64,000 nucleotides of DNA from Neomegalonema sp. (GCA_022760435.1 JALEFY010000029.1:62001-126000); one strand, 5' to 3'. Shown: positions 43,936-53,516, counted from the first letter of the stretch. Numbers and translations are program-made. The notes: generated by a model not told the origin, from the letters alone.

Positions 43936-46900
43936 GGCTCGCCCTCCGTCATCCAGGCACCATCGACCCATTCACCGAGGCGCGCCAGATGGTCGTAATC
44001 ACCTGAAAAGCTGATCGTTTCGGGCCGCAAGCGCGACGGATAGCCCTGATCGGGATTGGCGTAGGCCGCCATCAGTTTCGCGAGCCCGGCCAGCGCCTCC
44101 TCGGCCTCGCCCGCGGGCCCGAGATCATCGCCGGCGAAGTCGACCTCCTTGCCGCCTTCCTCACCGCCCTTCAGATGCAGATAGGCGAGCTTGACCACCT
44201 CGCCCTTTTGCACGCCCTCAAAGCCCGAGGCGCGCAGGATCGCGGCCTCGAGCGGCAATTGCTTGGCGAACTCCGCCTGCTGCTTCTTGCTCGGGATCGA
44301 GCCGGTCTTGTAGTCGAAGATCGCATAGCCGCCATGGCGCTTGTCGATGCGGTCGGCCTCGGCGCGCAGGGTGATGGTGCCGAGCAGCGTGTCGAACTGG
44401 GTGACCCCGCGCGCCTCCAGCGCCAGCGGGTTGCCGAGCGCGCGGCGGTCCATCTCGGTGGCCAGAAACCACGGCTTGATCTGATGCGCGCGCGCCAGCC
44501 AGAAGGCATGAATGCTCGGCCAGGGCTCCACCGGCACCAGCGCCTCGCGCGCTGCCTGCTCGAACAGCGCCTCGGGATCGCGCGGCAAGGCGCCCATGCT
44601 CGCCCCGACAAAGCCTTCGACGATCTTGTGCAGCAAGGTGCCGCGCTCACGCGCATCGGGGCGCTCGACCAGCTCGGGCAAGGGGCGCAGGCGCAGCACC
44701 TTCTTGGCGTAGATCGCGTAAGGATCGCGGATCAGGGTCTCCACTTCGGTCACCGAAAAGGCGCGGGGGCGGGCGGCGATCGGCGGTTTGGGCGCGGGGC
44801 GGGGCGCGGGGGTGAGGCGCACATGCGGCTCGAGCTTGGGCACCAGCGCAACGAACCGCTCGCCGCGCGCGCGCATCGCCGCCAGATCGGACGGAGCGAC
44901 GCCTTGCAAGAGGTTGGTGATCCGCAGCAGCCAGCGCGAGGGAACGGTGGGCGCGCCGTCCTTCTTGCGCGCCCGCGACAAGATCGCCTCCGGTGCCATC
45001 GCCGCCTGAAAGAAGTCATGCGCGGACAACCCGATCCGGCTTTCGAGCGGCGGCAGGCCGAGGCTCGAGCGCATGTCGCGGCTGATCCAGGCATCGGGCT
45101 CGGGAATCTGCGGCCAGACCCCCTCATTGAGCCCGGCCAGCACCACCAGATCCGCCGATTGCATCCGCGCCTCGAGCGGGCCGAGGATCGCAAGGCGCGG
45201 GTGGCGCCCGAAAGCCTCGCGCACGGCCTCGCCAGCCATCACTTGCCCCAAGAGCGCCGGGTATTCGCGCGGGGCGATCTCGCCGAACTGCGCGGCCTCG
45301 GCACTGAAACGGTGCAGGAAATCGGCGAGCTGCTCACCGGCGGCGCGCTCGAACAGCTCCGGCGGCAGATCAGGGTCGGCGCGGCGTGAGAGCGCTTCGG
45401 CGGCTTCGGCATGCGCGGCAAGCAGATCGGCGAGCGGCACGCTCTCCAGCGCGCACAGATCCGCGAGCGGGGCAAAGATCGCCGCCACCGCATCGAACCA
45501 GGCGACGAGATCCGGCGCATCCGGCGCGTCGATAACGGCTTCGGTATCGAGCGTTTGATCCGCCTCGGCCTCGCTCAGCGTGCCAGCCTGCGCAACCGCG
45601 ATGCGCTGGGCGGCGAGCCCCGGCGCCGGGCGCTGATCGCGCAGCACCTTGCGCTCGAACAGGCGCGAAAGCCGCAGATGCGCGCCGCGCTCAAAGCCAG
45701 CGGCGGCGATCGGGTGCTTGAGGACGGAGAGGAACGGGCCCGGCGCGAAATCGGTGAGCGCAGCCTCGGCCACCAGCGTGAAATAGACCCCCGGCGCGGT
45801 CAGCGACAGCGGACGCCCGCCCGAATCATCCGGCTCGATCCCCCAGCGGGTGAGCTCGGCGGTGACCCGGCGGGCCAGCGTGCGGTCGGGCGTGATGAGC
45901 GCGGCGCGCTTGCCTTTCGTGGTGAGCGCTTCGCGCAGGGCAATGGCGATGGCGGCGGCCTCCTCGCGCGGGCCTGGTGCCTCGATCAGCGACAGGGCGG
46001 CGGTCGCGCTCGGGGCGACTTGCGCGAGGGCCCCGCGCTGGGCCTGCCAGGCATCGGTCACCGGCGCCGGGCGCAGCGCCTGGCTGAGCAGATGCAGGCG
46101 CGGGCCGGCATGGGGGCGCCGGTCATGCTCCCAACCGCGCACATCCTCGAGCGGCACCCCGATCCGGCGAATGAGGTTGAAGAGCCCGGTCTGCGGATGC
46201 TCCGGCGCGCGCTCGGTGGTGAGCTGCGCCTGCGCCGCCGGATCGGTCATGGTGTCGAGGCCCGGCAGCACCACTGCCCCTTGCGGCAGGCGCGAGACCA
46301 GCTCGATGAACCAGGCGGAGGTGTCGAGCGAGCCGGTCGAGCCAGCAACGATCACCGGATGGCTCGGCGGCGCGCCTTGCCAGAGCTGCTCCCACAGCCC
46401 GACGACACGGCGACGGCGCTCTTCGGGATCGCAGCGGCCTTCCGCGGCCAGGATCTGCGGCCAGAGCTGCCGGATGATATCGAGAAACCGCTTGGAATGG
46501 GCCCAATGCGCGGCGTGATTGTCGGTGGTGATGCGCTCGAGCGCGTCGAGCGTCACCCCGGCGGCCTGCGCGCTGTCCAGCAGCGCGGCGAGATCGGAGG
46601 CCAGCGGCGCCGCGGTGCCGGGCGCACCCAGTTCGGGCGCTTGTTCGAGCAGCACCCGCACCAACCGCGCGAGGATCAGCAGCCGGCGCATCGAGCCAAT
46701 CGCGGGCGGCACCTGTCCGGACACCGCCGGATCATTGGCGATATCGCCAAGCGCGCGCAGGCGCGGGCCGAGCACCGCACCGTCATTGACCCGCAAGAAG
46801 GCCGAGCGCAGCGCTCGTACCGCCCGCTGGGTGGAGACGATGATCTCCACATCGGCAAGCGCCAGCGGATCGGCGCCGCTCGCCGCCATCCGCGCCTTGA

Positions 46901-46982
46901 TCCCCTGCGCCAGCGTCTGCGCGAAGGGCATCCCGGGCGCGATCGTGAAGACCCGCGGACCGGGTTCGTGAAAGAGATCCAT
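43932..46982 (-). CDS. addB: Double-strand break repair protein AddB
   Basis: Partner of AddA with an inactive helicase-like domain and a C-terminal PDDEXK nuclease (LLGTITLRAEADRIDKRH, then AIFDYKTGSIP). The 1016-residue product has hardly any cysteines, so the 4Fe-4S cluster known from Bacillus AddB is absent, as in other alphaproteobacterial AddB proteins. The start at 46982 (MDLFHEPG) follows GGGAGGG; a TTG two codons earlier overlaps the murU stop. Confidence 0.95.
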   Translation of the reverse strand: MDLFHEPGPRVFTIAPGMPFAQTLAQGIKARMAASGADPLALADVEIIVSTQRAVRALRSAFLRVNDGAVLGPRLRALGDIANDPAVSGQVPPAIGSMRRLLILARLVRVLLEQAPELGAPGTAAPLASDLAALLDSAQAAGVTLDALERITTDNHAAHWAHSKRFLDIIRQLWPQILAAEGRCDPEERRRRVVGLWEQLWQGAPPSHPVIVAGSTGSLDTSAWFIELVSRLPQGAVVLPGLDTMTDPAAQAQLTTERAPEHPQTGLFNLIRRIGVPLEDVRGWEHDRRPHAGPRLHLLSQALRPAPVTDAWQAQRGALAQVAPSATAALSLIEAPGPREEAAAIAIALREALTTKGKRAALITPDRTLARRVTAELTRWGIEPDDSGGRPLSLTAPGVYFTLVAEAALTDFAPGPFLSVLKHPIAAAGFERGAHLRLSRLFERKVLRDQRPAPGLAAQRIAVAQAGTLSEAEADQTLDTEAVIDAPDAPDLVAWFDAVAAIFAPLADLCALESVPLADLLAAHAEAAEALSRRADPDLPPELFERAAGEQLADFLHRFSAEAAQFGEIAPREYPALLGQVMAGEAVREAFGRHPRLAILGPLEARMQSADLVVLAGLNEGVWPQIPEPDAWISRDMRSSLGLPPLESRIGLSAHDFFQAAMAPEAILSRARKKDGAPTVPSRWLLRITNLLQGVAPSDLAAMRARGERFVALVPKLEPHVRLTPAPRPAPKPPIAARPRAFSVTEVETLIRDPYAIYAKKVLRLRPLPELVERPDARERGTLLHKIVEGFVGASMGALPRDPEALFEQAAREALVPVEPWPSIHAFWLARAHQIKPWFLATEMDRRALGNPLALEARGVTQFDTLLGTITLRAEADRIDKRHGGYAIFDYKTGSIPSKKQQAEFAKQLPLEAAILRASGFEGVQKGEVVKLAYLHLKGGEEGGKEVDFAGDDLGPAGEAEEALAGLAKLMAAYANPDQGYPSRLRPETISFSGDYDHLARLGEWVDGAWMTEGEP

Positions 46983-46984
46983 GC

Positions 46985-47716
46985 TCAACCCTCCCGCGCC
47001 AGCAAGGCATTGGCCTGCGCGAGGCCCTCGGGCGTGCCGACATCAATCCAGGCGCCCGGATGCGCGATGCCAAAGGCACGGCCCCGGGCGATCACGCCGT
47101 CCCAGATCCGGTTGAGCGAGAATGGCCGGGCCTCAGCCCCCTCGAAGGCGCTGCGTTTGATGACATGCGCGCCGGTGAAGACGAAGGGCGCACTCGGGGC
47201 CTCGCCGCGTCTTTGCAAAAGGGCGGGACCGGGGGCCGGGCCGGAGGCGGCGCCCTCCATGAAGAAATCGCCCGCTCGCGAATATGCAACGGCGCTCTCG
47301 CGCGCGACCAGCAGCATCAGCATATCCATGCGGGCCGGGTCCCAGGCGTCGATGAGCGGAGCCAGCGCCTGCTCGCCTAGCCAGAGATTGTCGGAATTGA
47401 TCACCACAAACGCCTCGCCCTTGAGCAGCGGCAGCGCCTTGACGACCCCGCCGCCGGTCTCGAGCAACTCGGCGCGCTCGTCGGAAAAGGCGATCTCGGG
47501 CTCGGCGATGGTGCTGACATGCGCCTCGATCTGATCGGCGAGGTAGTGGCCGTTGACGACCGCATGGCCGATCCCGACCTCGCGCAGCCGCTGGAGCGTG
47601 TGATCGAGCAGCGTGCGCCCGCCCGCCTCGAGCAGCGGCTTGGGGGTGTGGTCGGTCAAGGGGCGCATGCGCGTGCCCATCCCGGCCGCGAGCACCATCG
47701 CCGATTGCAGGCTCAT
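46985..47716 (-). CDS. murU: N-acetylmuramate alpha-1-phosphate uridylyltransferase (MurU)
   Basis: Nucleotidyltransferase of peptidoglycan recycling that makes UDP-MurNAc from MurNAc-1-phosphate. The 243-residue product has the NTP loop MVLAAGMGTRMRPLTDHTPK, NSDN at the metal site, and FTGAHV. The sequence alone also fits mannose-1-phosphate guanylyltransferase, but the directly coupled upstream AmgK gene makes MurU the better call. The ATG overlaps the amgK stop. Confidence 0.88.
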   Translation of the reverse strand: MSLQSAMVLAAGMGTRMRPLTDHTPKPLLEAGGRTLLDHTLQRLREVGIGHAVVNGHYLADQIEAHVSTIAEPEIAFSDERAELLETGGGVVKALPLLKGEAFVVINSDNLWLGEQALAPLIDAWDPARMDMLMLLVARESAVAYSRAGDFFMEGAASGPAPGPALLQRRGEAPSAPFVFTGAHVIKRSAFEGAEARPFSLNRIWDGVIARGRAFGIAHPGAWIDVGTPEGLAQANALLAREG

Positions 47717-48750
47717 CCCTTGGCCTCCAGCCCCGGAGGAGTGGCGCGCAAGGCGTCCAGCACCGCCGGGGTCGGCGGCGGCAGGTTCTGCGCCACCCAG
47801 GCGCGCAGTTCGCCGAGCTCGGGATGGGCCAGATCGCGCTCGAGATACCCCCAGACCCGCGGGATCAGATCGAGATAACGCGGCTTGCCATCGCGCAGCC
47901 ACAGCCGGGCGAAAATGCCGACGATCTTCAGATTGCGCTGCGCCCCGAGGATCGCGTAGTCGCGCCGGAACGCCGCCTCATCAAGCTCCGGGCGCTCGGC
48001 GAGGAAGCGCTCGATCATCACCTCGGCAAGGCTCGGCGCCACATCGCGGCGCGCATCCTCGAGCAGCGAGACGAGGTCATAGGCCGGGTGGCCGATCAGC
48101 GCGTCCTGATAATCGAGCAGCCCGACCCGCTGGTGATGCAGGCGCTCGGGCAGCCAGAGCAGGTTCTCGGCATGATAGTCGCGCAGCACCAGCACCGAAC
48201 GGGCCTCGGCAATCTCGGCGCAGAGCCTGCCGATCAACCGATCAAAGCCCGCTTCATCGGCGCCCGGCGCGATTGCGCGGCCATACCAATGGGTGGCGAG
48301 CTGCGCCTCGCGCAGAACGGTCGCGCGGTCATAGGGCGGGATCTGCGCCGCCGCCCCCTCCGGGATCTCGCGGGCATGCAGATCGGCGAGCAGATCGACG
48401 GCGGCCGAATAGAGCACCCGCTCATCGACATTGCCCGAGGCGATCTGCCGGGCAAAGAGCGCATCGCCCAGATCCTCGAGCAGCAGCAGGCCCAGCGCCT
48501 CATCCGCCGCCAGGATCTCCGGCGCGCTGAAGCCGAGCCCGCGCAGCACCTGCGTGATGTGCAGGAACGGGCGCACATCCTCACCCTTTTCGGGCGGCGC
48601 ATCCATCAGCACCGCCGGGCCGTGCACCGGATCGCTGAGCCGCTCGTAGCGGCGGTTCGAGGCATCCCCGGCAAGCGCCTTCCGCTGCGCCGCGCCCCAG
48701 CCCTGATCGCTCAGGAACGCGTCGATTGCGCGGTTTCGATCCATTGTCAT
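47713..48750 (-). CDS. amgK: Anomeric MurNAc/GlcNAc sugar kinase (AmgK)
   Basis: Aminoglycoside-phosphotransferase-fold kinase that phosphorylates MurNAc at C1. The 345-residue product has VLRDYHAENLLWL (catalytic Asp, HxxN), GLLDYQDALIGHPAYDLVSL (metal-binding Asp) and the N-terminal GDASNRRYER loop. Together with MurU it lets the cell bypass de novo, fosfomycin-sensitive synthesis of UDP-MurNAc. The start at 48750 follows GGAGGG and is coupled to tsaE. Confidence 0.9.
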   Translation of the reverse strand: MTMDRNRAIDAFLSDQGWGAAQRKALAGDASNRRYERLSDPVHGPAVLMDAPPEKGEDVRPFLHITQVLRGLGFSAPEILAADEALGLLLLEDLGDALFARQIASGNVDERVLYSAAVDLLADLHAREIPEGAAAQIPPYDRATVLREAQLATHWYGRAIAPGADEAGFDRLIGRLCAEIAEARSVLVLRDYHAENLLWLPERLHHQRVGLLDYQDALIGHPAYDLVSLLEDARRDVAPSLAEVMIERFLAERPELDEAAFRRDYAILGAQRNLKIVGIFARLWLRDGKPRYLDLIPRVWGYLERDLAHPELGELRAWVAQNLPPPTPAVLDALRATPPGLEAKG

Positions 48751-49259
48751 GACCGTCCCTCCTTTGCCGCAGGAGCCGCCATCGCCGCCGCATCCAAGAG
48801 CGCCGTCCAGCCCTCGCCAACAGCATTGAGCGCCAGGATGCGCGCTTCGGGCTCGGCTCCACCGTTCAGGCTCAACGTCAGCGCCCGACCCGGCGTTGCA
48901 TCCCCCAGCCGCTCGGGCCATTCGATCAAGAGCACCGCATTGGCAAGATCGTCGAACAGGCCCAGTTCCTCGGCCTCTTCGGGATCGCCAAGCCGGTAGA
49001 GATCGGCATGGCGGATCTCGAAATCGGGCGCGTCATAGCATTGCACCAGCGTGTAGGTCGGGCTGGGCACCGGCTCATCCTCGCCGATCAGGCTCTGAAT
49101 GATGGCGCGGGCGAGAAAGGATTTGCCCGCGCCCAAAGACCCTTCGAGCAGCAAGACATCCCCGCCGCGCAGCGCCGAGGCGATGGCCTGGCCGACCGCT
49201 CGGCTGTCCTGCTCATGCCCAAGCATCAGCGTCTGCGTCAGGGGCGGTGTTGGCGTCAA
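48747..49259 (-). CDS. tsaE: tRNA threonylcarbamoyladenosine synthesis ATPase TsaE
   Basis: ATPase that acts with TsaB/TsaD in t6A37 formation. The 170-residue product has Walker A GSLGAGKSFLARA, the family motif VPSPTYTLVQ, and HADLYRLGDPEEAEELGLFDDL. It starts at TTG 49259, overlapping the divL stop as TTGA with GGAGGGG eight bases upstream. Confidence 0.94.
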   Translation of the reverse strand: MTPTPPLTQTLMLGHEQDSRAVGQAIASALRGGDVLLLEGSLGAGKSFLARAIIQSLIGEDEPVPSPTYTLVQCYDAPDFEIRHADLYRLGDPEEAEELGLFDDLANAVLLIEWPERLGDATPGRALTLSLNGGAEPEARILALNAVGEGWTALLDAAAMAAPAAKEGRS

Positions 49260-51271
49260 GCGGCCGCCCCTCCTTGGCGCTCTGGCAAGCCCGGCGCATC
49301 CTCCGGCATCATGTTCAGCGGCAAGGTCGTGAAGATGCCGTGGACGCCATCGGTCTCCTCGATCACGAAACTGCCCTGCTGCCGTTCGATCAGGCGCTGG
49401 GCCAGCGAGAGCGAGACGCCATGGATCCCTTCGAGATCAAACGGGCGGCTCTGCCCGCTGCTCTTGGCCGGCTGATAGGTGATGTCGAGCCGCGCCCGGT
49501 CCTGATCGGCGCCGACCCGCATAAGCACCCGGTCCGCCGCCTCCAGCGAACCAATCACGGCGCCAAGGATGCTGAACAAGGCGTGCTTGACCCGGGTTTC
49601 ATCGCAATAGGCGATCACTTCATCGCCTTCAAACTCCGCACTCAACAGCGCCCCGCGCCGCGCAATGCGCCCTTCGGCTGAGGCCACGACGGTCTCGACC
49701 AGAGGCACCAGATCGAGCCGCCGACGGTTGAAGGACACCGTGCCAGCCTGCAACGCGCCCAGATCGAGCGAATCATTCACCAGCAGCCGCAATTCTTCGG
49801 AGGCGGATACGATGTTGTTGATATAGGCGAGCTGCTTGGCCGGGAGCTCCCCAGCGAGCCCCTGGGCCAGCATCTCGGCAAAACCGATCACCGTATTGAG
49901 CGGGGTGCGTAACTGATAGGCGATGGAGACCAGAAACTCGCTCTTCATCCGATCGGCGGCGAGCAATGCTTCCTGACGATCGCGCAGGGCGGCCTCGAGT
50001 TGATGGCGCGGGGTCTGGTCGGTTACCGAGAGCAGCAAGGCGCCATCGGGCAGCGGCGTCAGATGCAAATCGAGCTCTTGCGCGCTTTGATCAGCGCGCA
50101 GGCGTGAGACGCTGGCTGTTGACGGTTTCTGAGGCTCGACCGCGCGGAACAAGGCCACGATCGCGCGCCAGCAATCGGGCTCGGCCTCGAAATGCGCCGC
50201 GAGTGCGCTGAACGCCGATTGCGGCGCGATGCTTTGCGCGGGCAAGTCCAGGATCTGGGCGAAGGCCGGGTTGGCGAGGATCAGCTTGCCGTCATTGCCG
50301 ATCATCGCGAGCCCCTGCACCAGCCCTTCGAGCGCGGCCTGGCGGGCGGCGAGCTTGCCCTTCAGATCCCGCTCGAGATCAAGCGAGCCACTCAGATCAT
50401 TGATGAAGACGACAAATCCACCCGCCCCGTCCTGCGAAGCGGTGAGCCGCAGCGCATCACCATTGGGCAAGGTCCAGGCACCGTCGAGATTGAGCAAGGC
50501 AACCGGGTCCGACAGGATCTGATTGCGCCATTGCGCGTAATCGCTGCGCTCGGGCACTCTACCGGCCGAACGCAGCGCATCGAGCAACGAGCGCAAGCTC
50601 GGCGCGCCCTCGACCCAATCGCTCGCCAGATTGAGCATGCGCAGCGCCGAACGGTTCGCCACGCGCAATCTGCGCTCATGGTCGAAAATCAGGATCCCGC
50701 TCGGGGCGATATCGAGCACCCGATGGACCGGGCCGGGATCGTCCGGGCTATAGGCATCCTCCTCGCTGCGCGCTCCGACCGGCCAGAAGCGCAGCACCGG
50801 CTTCGCGCCGACAATCTCGCCGCGCAGCATCAGCGGCGTGCCTTCGGCATCCGGATGGCAGATCTCGAAGGCTTCTCCGCTCTCGATGAGGCTGCTCAAG
50901 CGCCGGTCGATATCATCACTAAGCTCGGGGCCGAGGATCTGGCGCAGCTTGGTGCGGTTACTGAGCTCGGGCGCTGGCACCGCCTCGGTGAACAGCGCCA
51001 GGCTGGTCGGCGAAGCCGGGCTGGGCTGGCCCTCATGCAGCACGAAGACCCGCTCCGATGTCAGATCGGCATCGAGCCGCGCGCGCAACCGATCACGCTC
51101 GCGCCGGGCCAGACGCGCATTGCGGTAGACCGCAGCGGCAGTCAGCACGCCCGCCACCGCCAGAATACCGGCAGCAACGGAAAAAAGATGCGGCGTCATC
51201 GCTTCGGCCGATGGTCGAACCTGTGCCTGCAAGACTTGTGCGGACACAAGTAGCGAAAGTGTCGGTGTCAT
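49256..51271 (-). CDS. divL: DivL-like atypical sensor kinase with Tyr in place of the H-box His
   Basis: The 671-residue membrane-anchored protein has a TM helix at residues ~27-48, then PAS-like regions (IAPSGILIFDHERRLRVANRSA and LVQGLAMIGNDGKLILANPAF) and a HisKA domain. Its H-box reads FLVSIAYQLRTPLNTVIGF. The phospho-acceptor His is Tyr452, exactly as in Caulobacter DivL (Tyr550), and the N, G1 and G2 boxes of the ATPase domain are degenerate. In Caulobacter DivL acts as a polar allosteric regulator of CckA and so of CtrA. The context divL-tsaE-amgK-murU-addB-addA and the Tyr substitution support orthology. A degraded histidine kinase of another role is the alternative. Confidence 0.8.
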   Translation of the reverse strand: MTPTLSLLVSAQVLQAQVRPSAEAMTPHLFSVAAGILAVAGVLTAAAVYRNARLARRERDRLRARLDADLTSERVFVLHEGQPSPASPTSLALFTEAVPAPELSNRTKLRQILGPELSDDIDRRLSSLIESGEAFEICHPDAEGTPLMLRGEIVGAKPVLRFWPVGARSEEDAYSPDDPGPVHRVLDIAPSGILIFDHERRLRVANRSALRMLNLASDWVEGAPSLRSLLDALRSAGRVPERSDYAQWRNQILSDPVALLNLDGAWTLPNGDALRLTASQDGAGGFVVFINDLSGSLDLERDLKGKLAARQAALEGLVQGLAMIGNDGKLILANPAFAQILDLPAQSIAPQSAFSALAAHFEAEPDCWRAIVALFRAVEPQKPSTASVSRLRADQSAQELDLHLTPLPDGALLLSVTDQTPRHQLEAALRDRQEALLAADRMKSEFLVSIAYQLRTPLNTVIGFAEMLAQGLAGELPAKQLAYINNIVSASEELRLLVNDSLDLGALQAGTVSFNRRRLDLVPLVETVVASAEGRIARRGALLSAEFEGDEVIAYCDETRVKHALFSILGAVIGSLEAADRVLMRVGADQDRARLDITYQPAKSSGQSRPFDLEGIHGVSLSLAQRLIERQQGSFVIEETDGVHGIFTTLPLNMMPEDAPGLPERQGGAAA

Positions 51272-51317
51272 GATGCCTGCTCGCCCGGATGTATTTTTAT
51301 CGCCTCGTTAACTTTTT

Positions 51318-52778
51318 CTATACGGGCGTTTGCTCAGAGCGTGAAGGCTCTACCTTGCCGCGTCGGCCGCTTTCTCGCGCCGTCGCGATCATCCCGCGTG
51401 GCCAGGTGACGCGAACCGAAGCCCCCGGCGCCTCGACCTCTCCCGAAGACGCCCCGCCCCGCCGACGTCGATTGCGAAAACTGACAGTGGCGCCGGTGCG
51501 CTCAAGCAGGGTCTTGGCGATGAACACGCCCAGCCCCATCCCCTCATAGCCATTGCGATCGCCGCGCGCGCGGGAGGTGTTGAAGGGCTCGCCAAGATGG
51601 GCCAGCACGTCTTGCGAGAAGCCGGGCCCATCATCGCGAATGGTGACGCTGACCGTCTCGCCGCGCGTATCGACATCAATCAAGACCACCCCATCGGCAA
51701 AATCGACGGCATTCTGAACGATATTGCGCAAGCCTTGGATGATCTCGGGTCGACGCGGGATCTGTGGCTGCGCGTCGGTCTCCCCCTCGGCCGGATCGAT
51801 CAGGTCCACGCCATTGAGCCGGCAACGCACTTCGGCCTTGCGGGTGAGATGGGGCCTTGCGGCCTCCCAGACGACCGCCGTGATCGGTGCCTGACGGGTC
51901 TGCTCATCATCGGGGGTCTGCACGGTGGATAGTTTCTCGAGGATCCGCCGACAGCGCGCCGCTTGCTCCGAGATGAGCTGCGCATCCTCGCGCAGGGCGG
52001 CATCCTCCAATTCAGCCTGCAACTCTCCCGCCACCAGCTTGATCGTGGCGAGCGGGGTGCCCAGCTCATGGGCAGCAGCGGCGGCCAACGCTCCGATCGA
52101 AGACAGGCGCATCTCTCGCTCCAGCGCCATCTGGGTTGCATTGAGCGCCGCCGACATGTTCAGCGCCTCATTGGACACGCGGCGGGTATAGGCGGCCTGA
52201 AAGGTCACCCCGAGCGAGATCGCAACCCAGGAGCCCGCCAGATAGATCGGATGCGGCTCGATGCGCTCACCGCCCGTGGTGTGCAAGGGCAGATAGTATT
52301 GCGAAAGCAGCGTTGTCGCCGCGATGCTCACCGCCCCCAGGATCAGGGTCGTGCGAAGGCTGAGCACCGTTGCAGAGATCGTAACCGGCGCGAGCAGGAA
52401 CAGCGCAAACGGATTGGTCAGCCCCCCGGTCATGTAGAGCAGAGCCGAAAGCTGGGTGAGATCGAAGATCAATGCCAGCAGAGCGTCACGCTCTGACAAT
52501 CGCTGCGTGGGCTGAACCGTCATCGCCGCGATCAGATTAAGCCAGACCGACACGGTGATCGCCACCGCGCAGCCAACCAGCGGCAGCTCGACATCGAGAA
52601 ACACCGTCGAGACCAGCACCGCCGCCGATTGCCCGAATACCGCCAGCCAGCGCAGGGTTACCAATGTCTGCAAGCGCAAGGAGCGAACGCCGCGCTCAGC
52701 GACCTGCAAGCTCTCGGATGTTGGCAAGCTTTCGGAGCTGGGCGAACTTTCGGATTTGAATATGTGCTGTGCGACCAT
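51318..52778 (-). CDS. regB: Redox-sensing histidine kinase RegB/PrrB/ActS
   Basis: Global redox sensor of the RegBA type. The 486-residue product has six membrane segments, the quinone-interacting heptad GGLTNPF, and the H-box AAAAAHELGTPLATIKL with His237. Cys276 in AARCRRILEKLS corresponds to the redox-active linker cysteine of Rhodobacter RegB. GLRNIVQNAVDFA is the N-box and RDDGPGF and GMGLGVFIAKTLL the G boxes. It is divergent from senC as in Rhodobacter, but regA is not adjacent. Confidence 0.93.
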   Translation of the reverse strand: MVAQHIFKSESSPSSESLPTSESLQVAERGVRSLRLQTLVTLRWLAVFGQSAAVLVSTVFLDVELPLVGCAVAITVSVWLNLIAAMTVQPTQRLSERDALLALIFDLTQLSALLYMTGGLTNPFALFLLAPVTISATVLSLRTTLILGAVSIAATTLLSQYYLPLHTTGGERIEPHPIYLAGSWVAISLGVTFQAAYTRRVSNEALNMSAALNATQMALEREMRLSSIGALAAAAAHELGTPLATIKLVAGELQAELEDAALREDAQLISEQAARCRRILEKLSTVQTPDDEQTRQAPITAVVWEAARPHLTRKAEVRCRLNGVDLIDPAEGETDAQPQIPRRPEIIQGLRNIVQNAVDFADGVVLIDVDTRGETVSVTIRDDGPGFSQDVLAHLGEPFNTSRARGDRNGYEGMGLGVFIAKTLLERTGATVSFRNRRRRGGASSGEVEAPGASVRVTWPRGMIATARESGRRGKVEPSRSEQTPV

Positions 52779-52871
52779 TCGACCGGCCCTTCATCTTTGA
52801 ACGCGCGGCGCTTTGAAGCGACGGCCCTTCCGGCCTATGTGCATCGTCGATAGTGACGACCACAACAAGAG

Positions 52872-53516
52872 ATGAGCATGGCCAGCAAGACCGACACAAC
52901 CCGATATGCCCTGATCGCGGCTGCTTGCGTGGTGGCGGTGATTCTGGGCGGCTCCCTGTCGATGTTGATCTTCGGCGATCGCGGCAAGGGGTTTGGTGAG
53001 AACCTCTCAAGCCAGATGGGCGAGGCCCTGATCGGCGGCCCGTTCTCGCTGGTCGATCATCACGGCAACCCGGTCGATGAGAGCATGCTCAAGGGCAAGA
53101 TCACCCTGATGTATTTCGGTTATACATTCTGCCCGGATTTCTGCCCGGCCGGCTTGCAGGAGATGGCCGCCGCGCTCGATGGGCTCAAGGAGGCCGGGAT
53201 CGACGCGCAAGGGGTGTTCGTCTCCGTCGATCCAGAGCGCGACACGGTCGATGTGATGGCGGAGTATGTGCCGCTCTTTCATCCCGACATCATCGGCCTG
53301 ACCGGCACGCTCGAGCAAACCGATGCGACCGCCAAGAAATGGCGCGCCGTCTATGGTTTTGTCGAGGATGAGAGCTTCACCGATGGCTATTCCGTCGAAC
53401 ACACGACGTTGATGTATGCCATGGGCACCGATGGGCGTTTCCTGATGCATTTCACCCATGGCGAGACGGGCGCCGAAATCGCGGCCAAGCTGCTGCGCCG
53501 TCTGGGCAATTCCTGA
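52872..53516 (+). CDS. senC: SCO1/SenC/PrrC copper chaperone
   Basis: Membrane-anchored thioredoxin-fold protein for copper delivery to cytochrome oxidases and redox signalling. The 214-residue product has one N-terminal TM helix, the copper motif TFCPDFCPAGL (CxxxC) and the third ligand His in YSVEHTTLMYAMG. It is divergent from regB (93-bp gap), the classical reg-locus arrangement, but the next gene is rpiA on the other strand. Confidence 0.95.
   Translation: MSMASKTDTTRYALIAAACVVAVILGGSLSMLIFGDRGKGFGENLSSQMGEALIGGPFSLVDHHGNPVDESMLKGKITLMYFGYTFCPDFCPAGLQEMAAALDGLKEAGIDAQGVFVSVDPERDTVDVMAEYVPLFHPDIIGLTGTLEQTDATAKKWRAVYGFVEDESFTDGYSVEHTTLMYAMGTDGRFLMHFTHGETGAEIAAKLLRRLGNS

Noticed and set aside
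40480-43998. An 1172-codon open frame antisense to addA
   Set aside because: No domain, low-complexity antisense composition; addA is unambiguous.
45411-47534. A 707-codon frame antisense to addB and murU
   Set aside because: Spans two well-identified genes and has antisense composition.
46985-47716. Mannose-1-phosphate guanylyltransferase as the name for this nucleotidyltransferase
   Set aside because: Direct coupling to an AmgK-type kinase fits MurU better; no other mannose gene is nearby.
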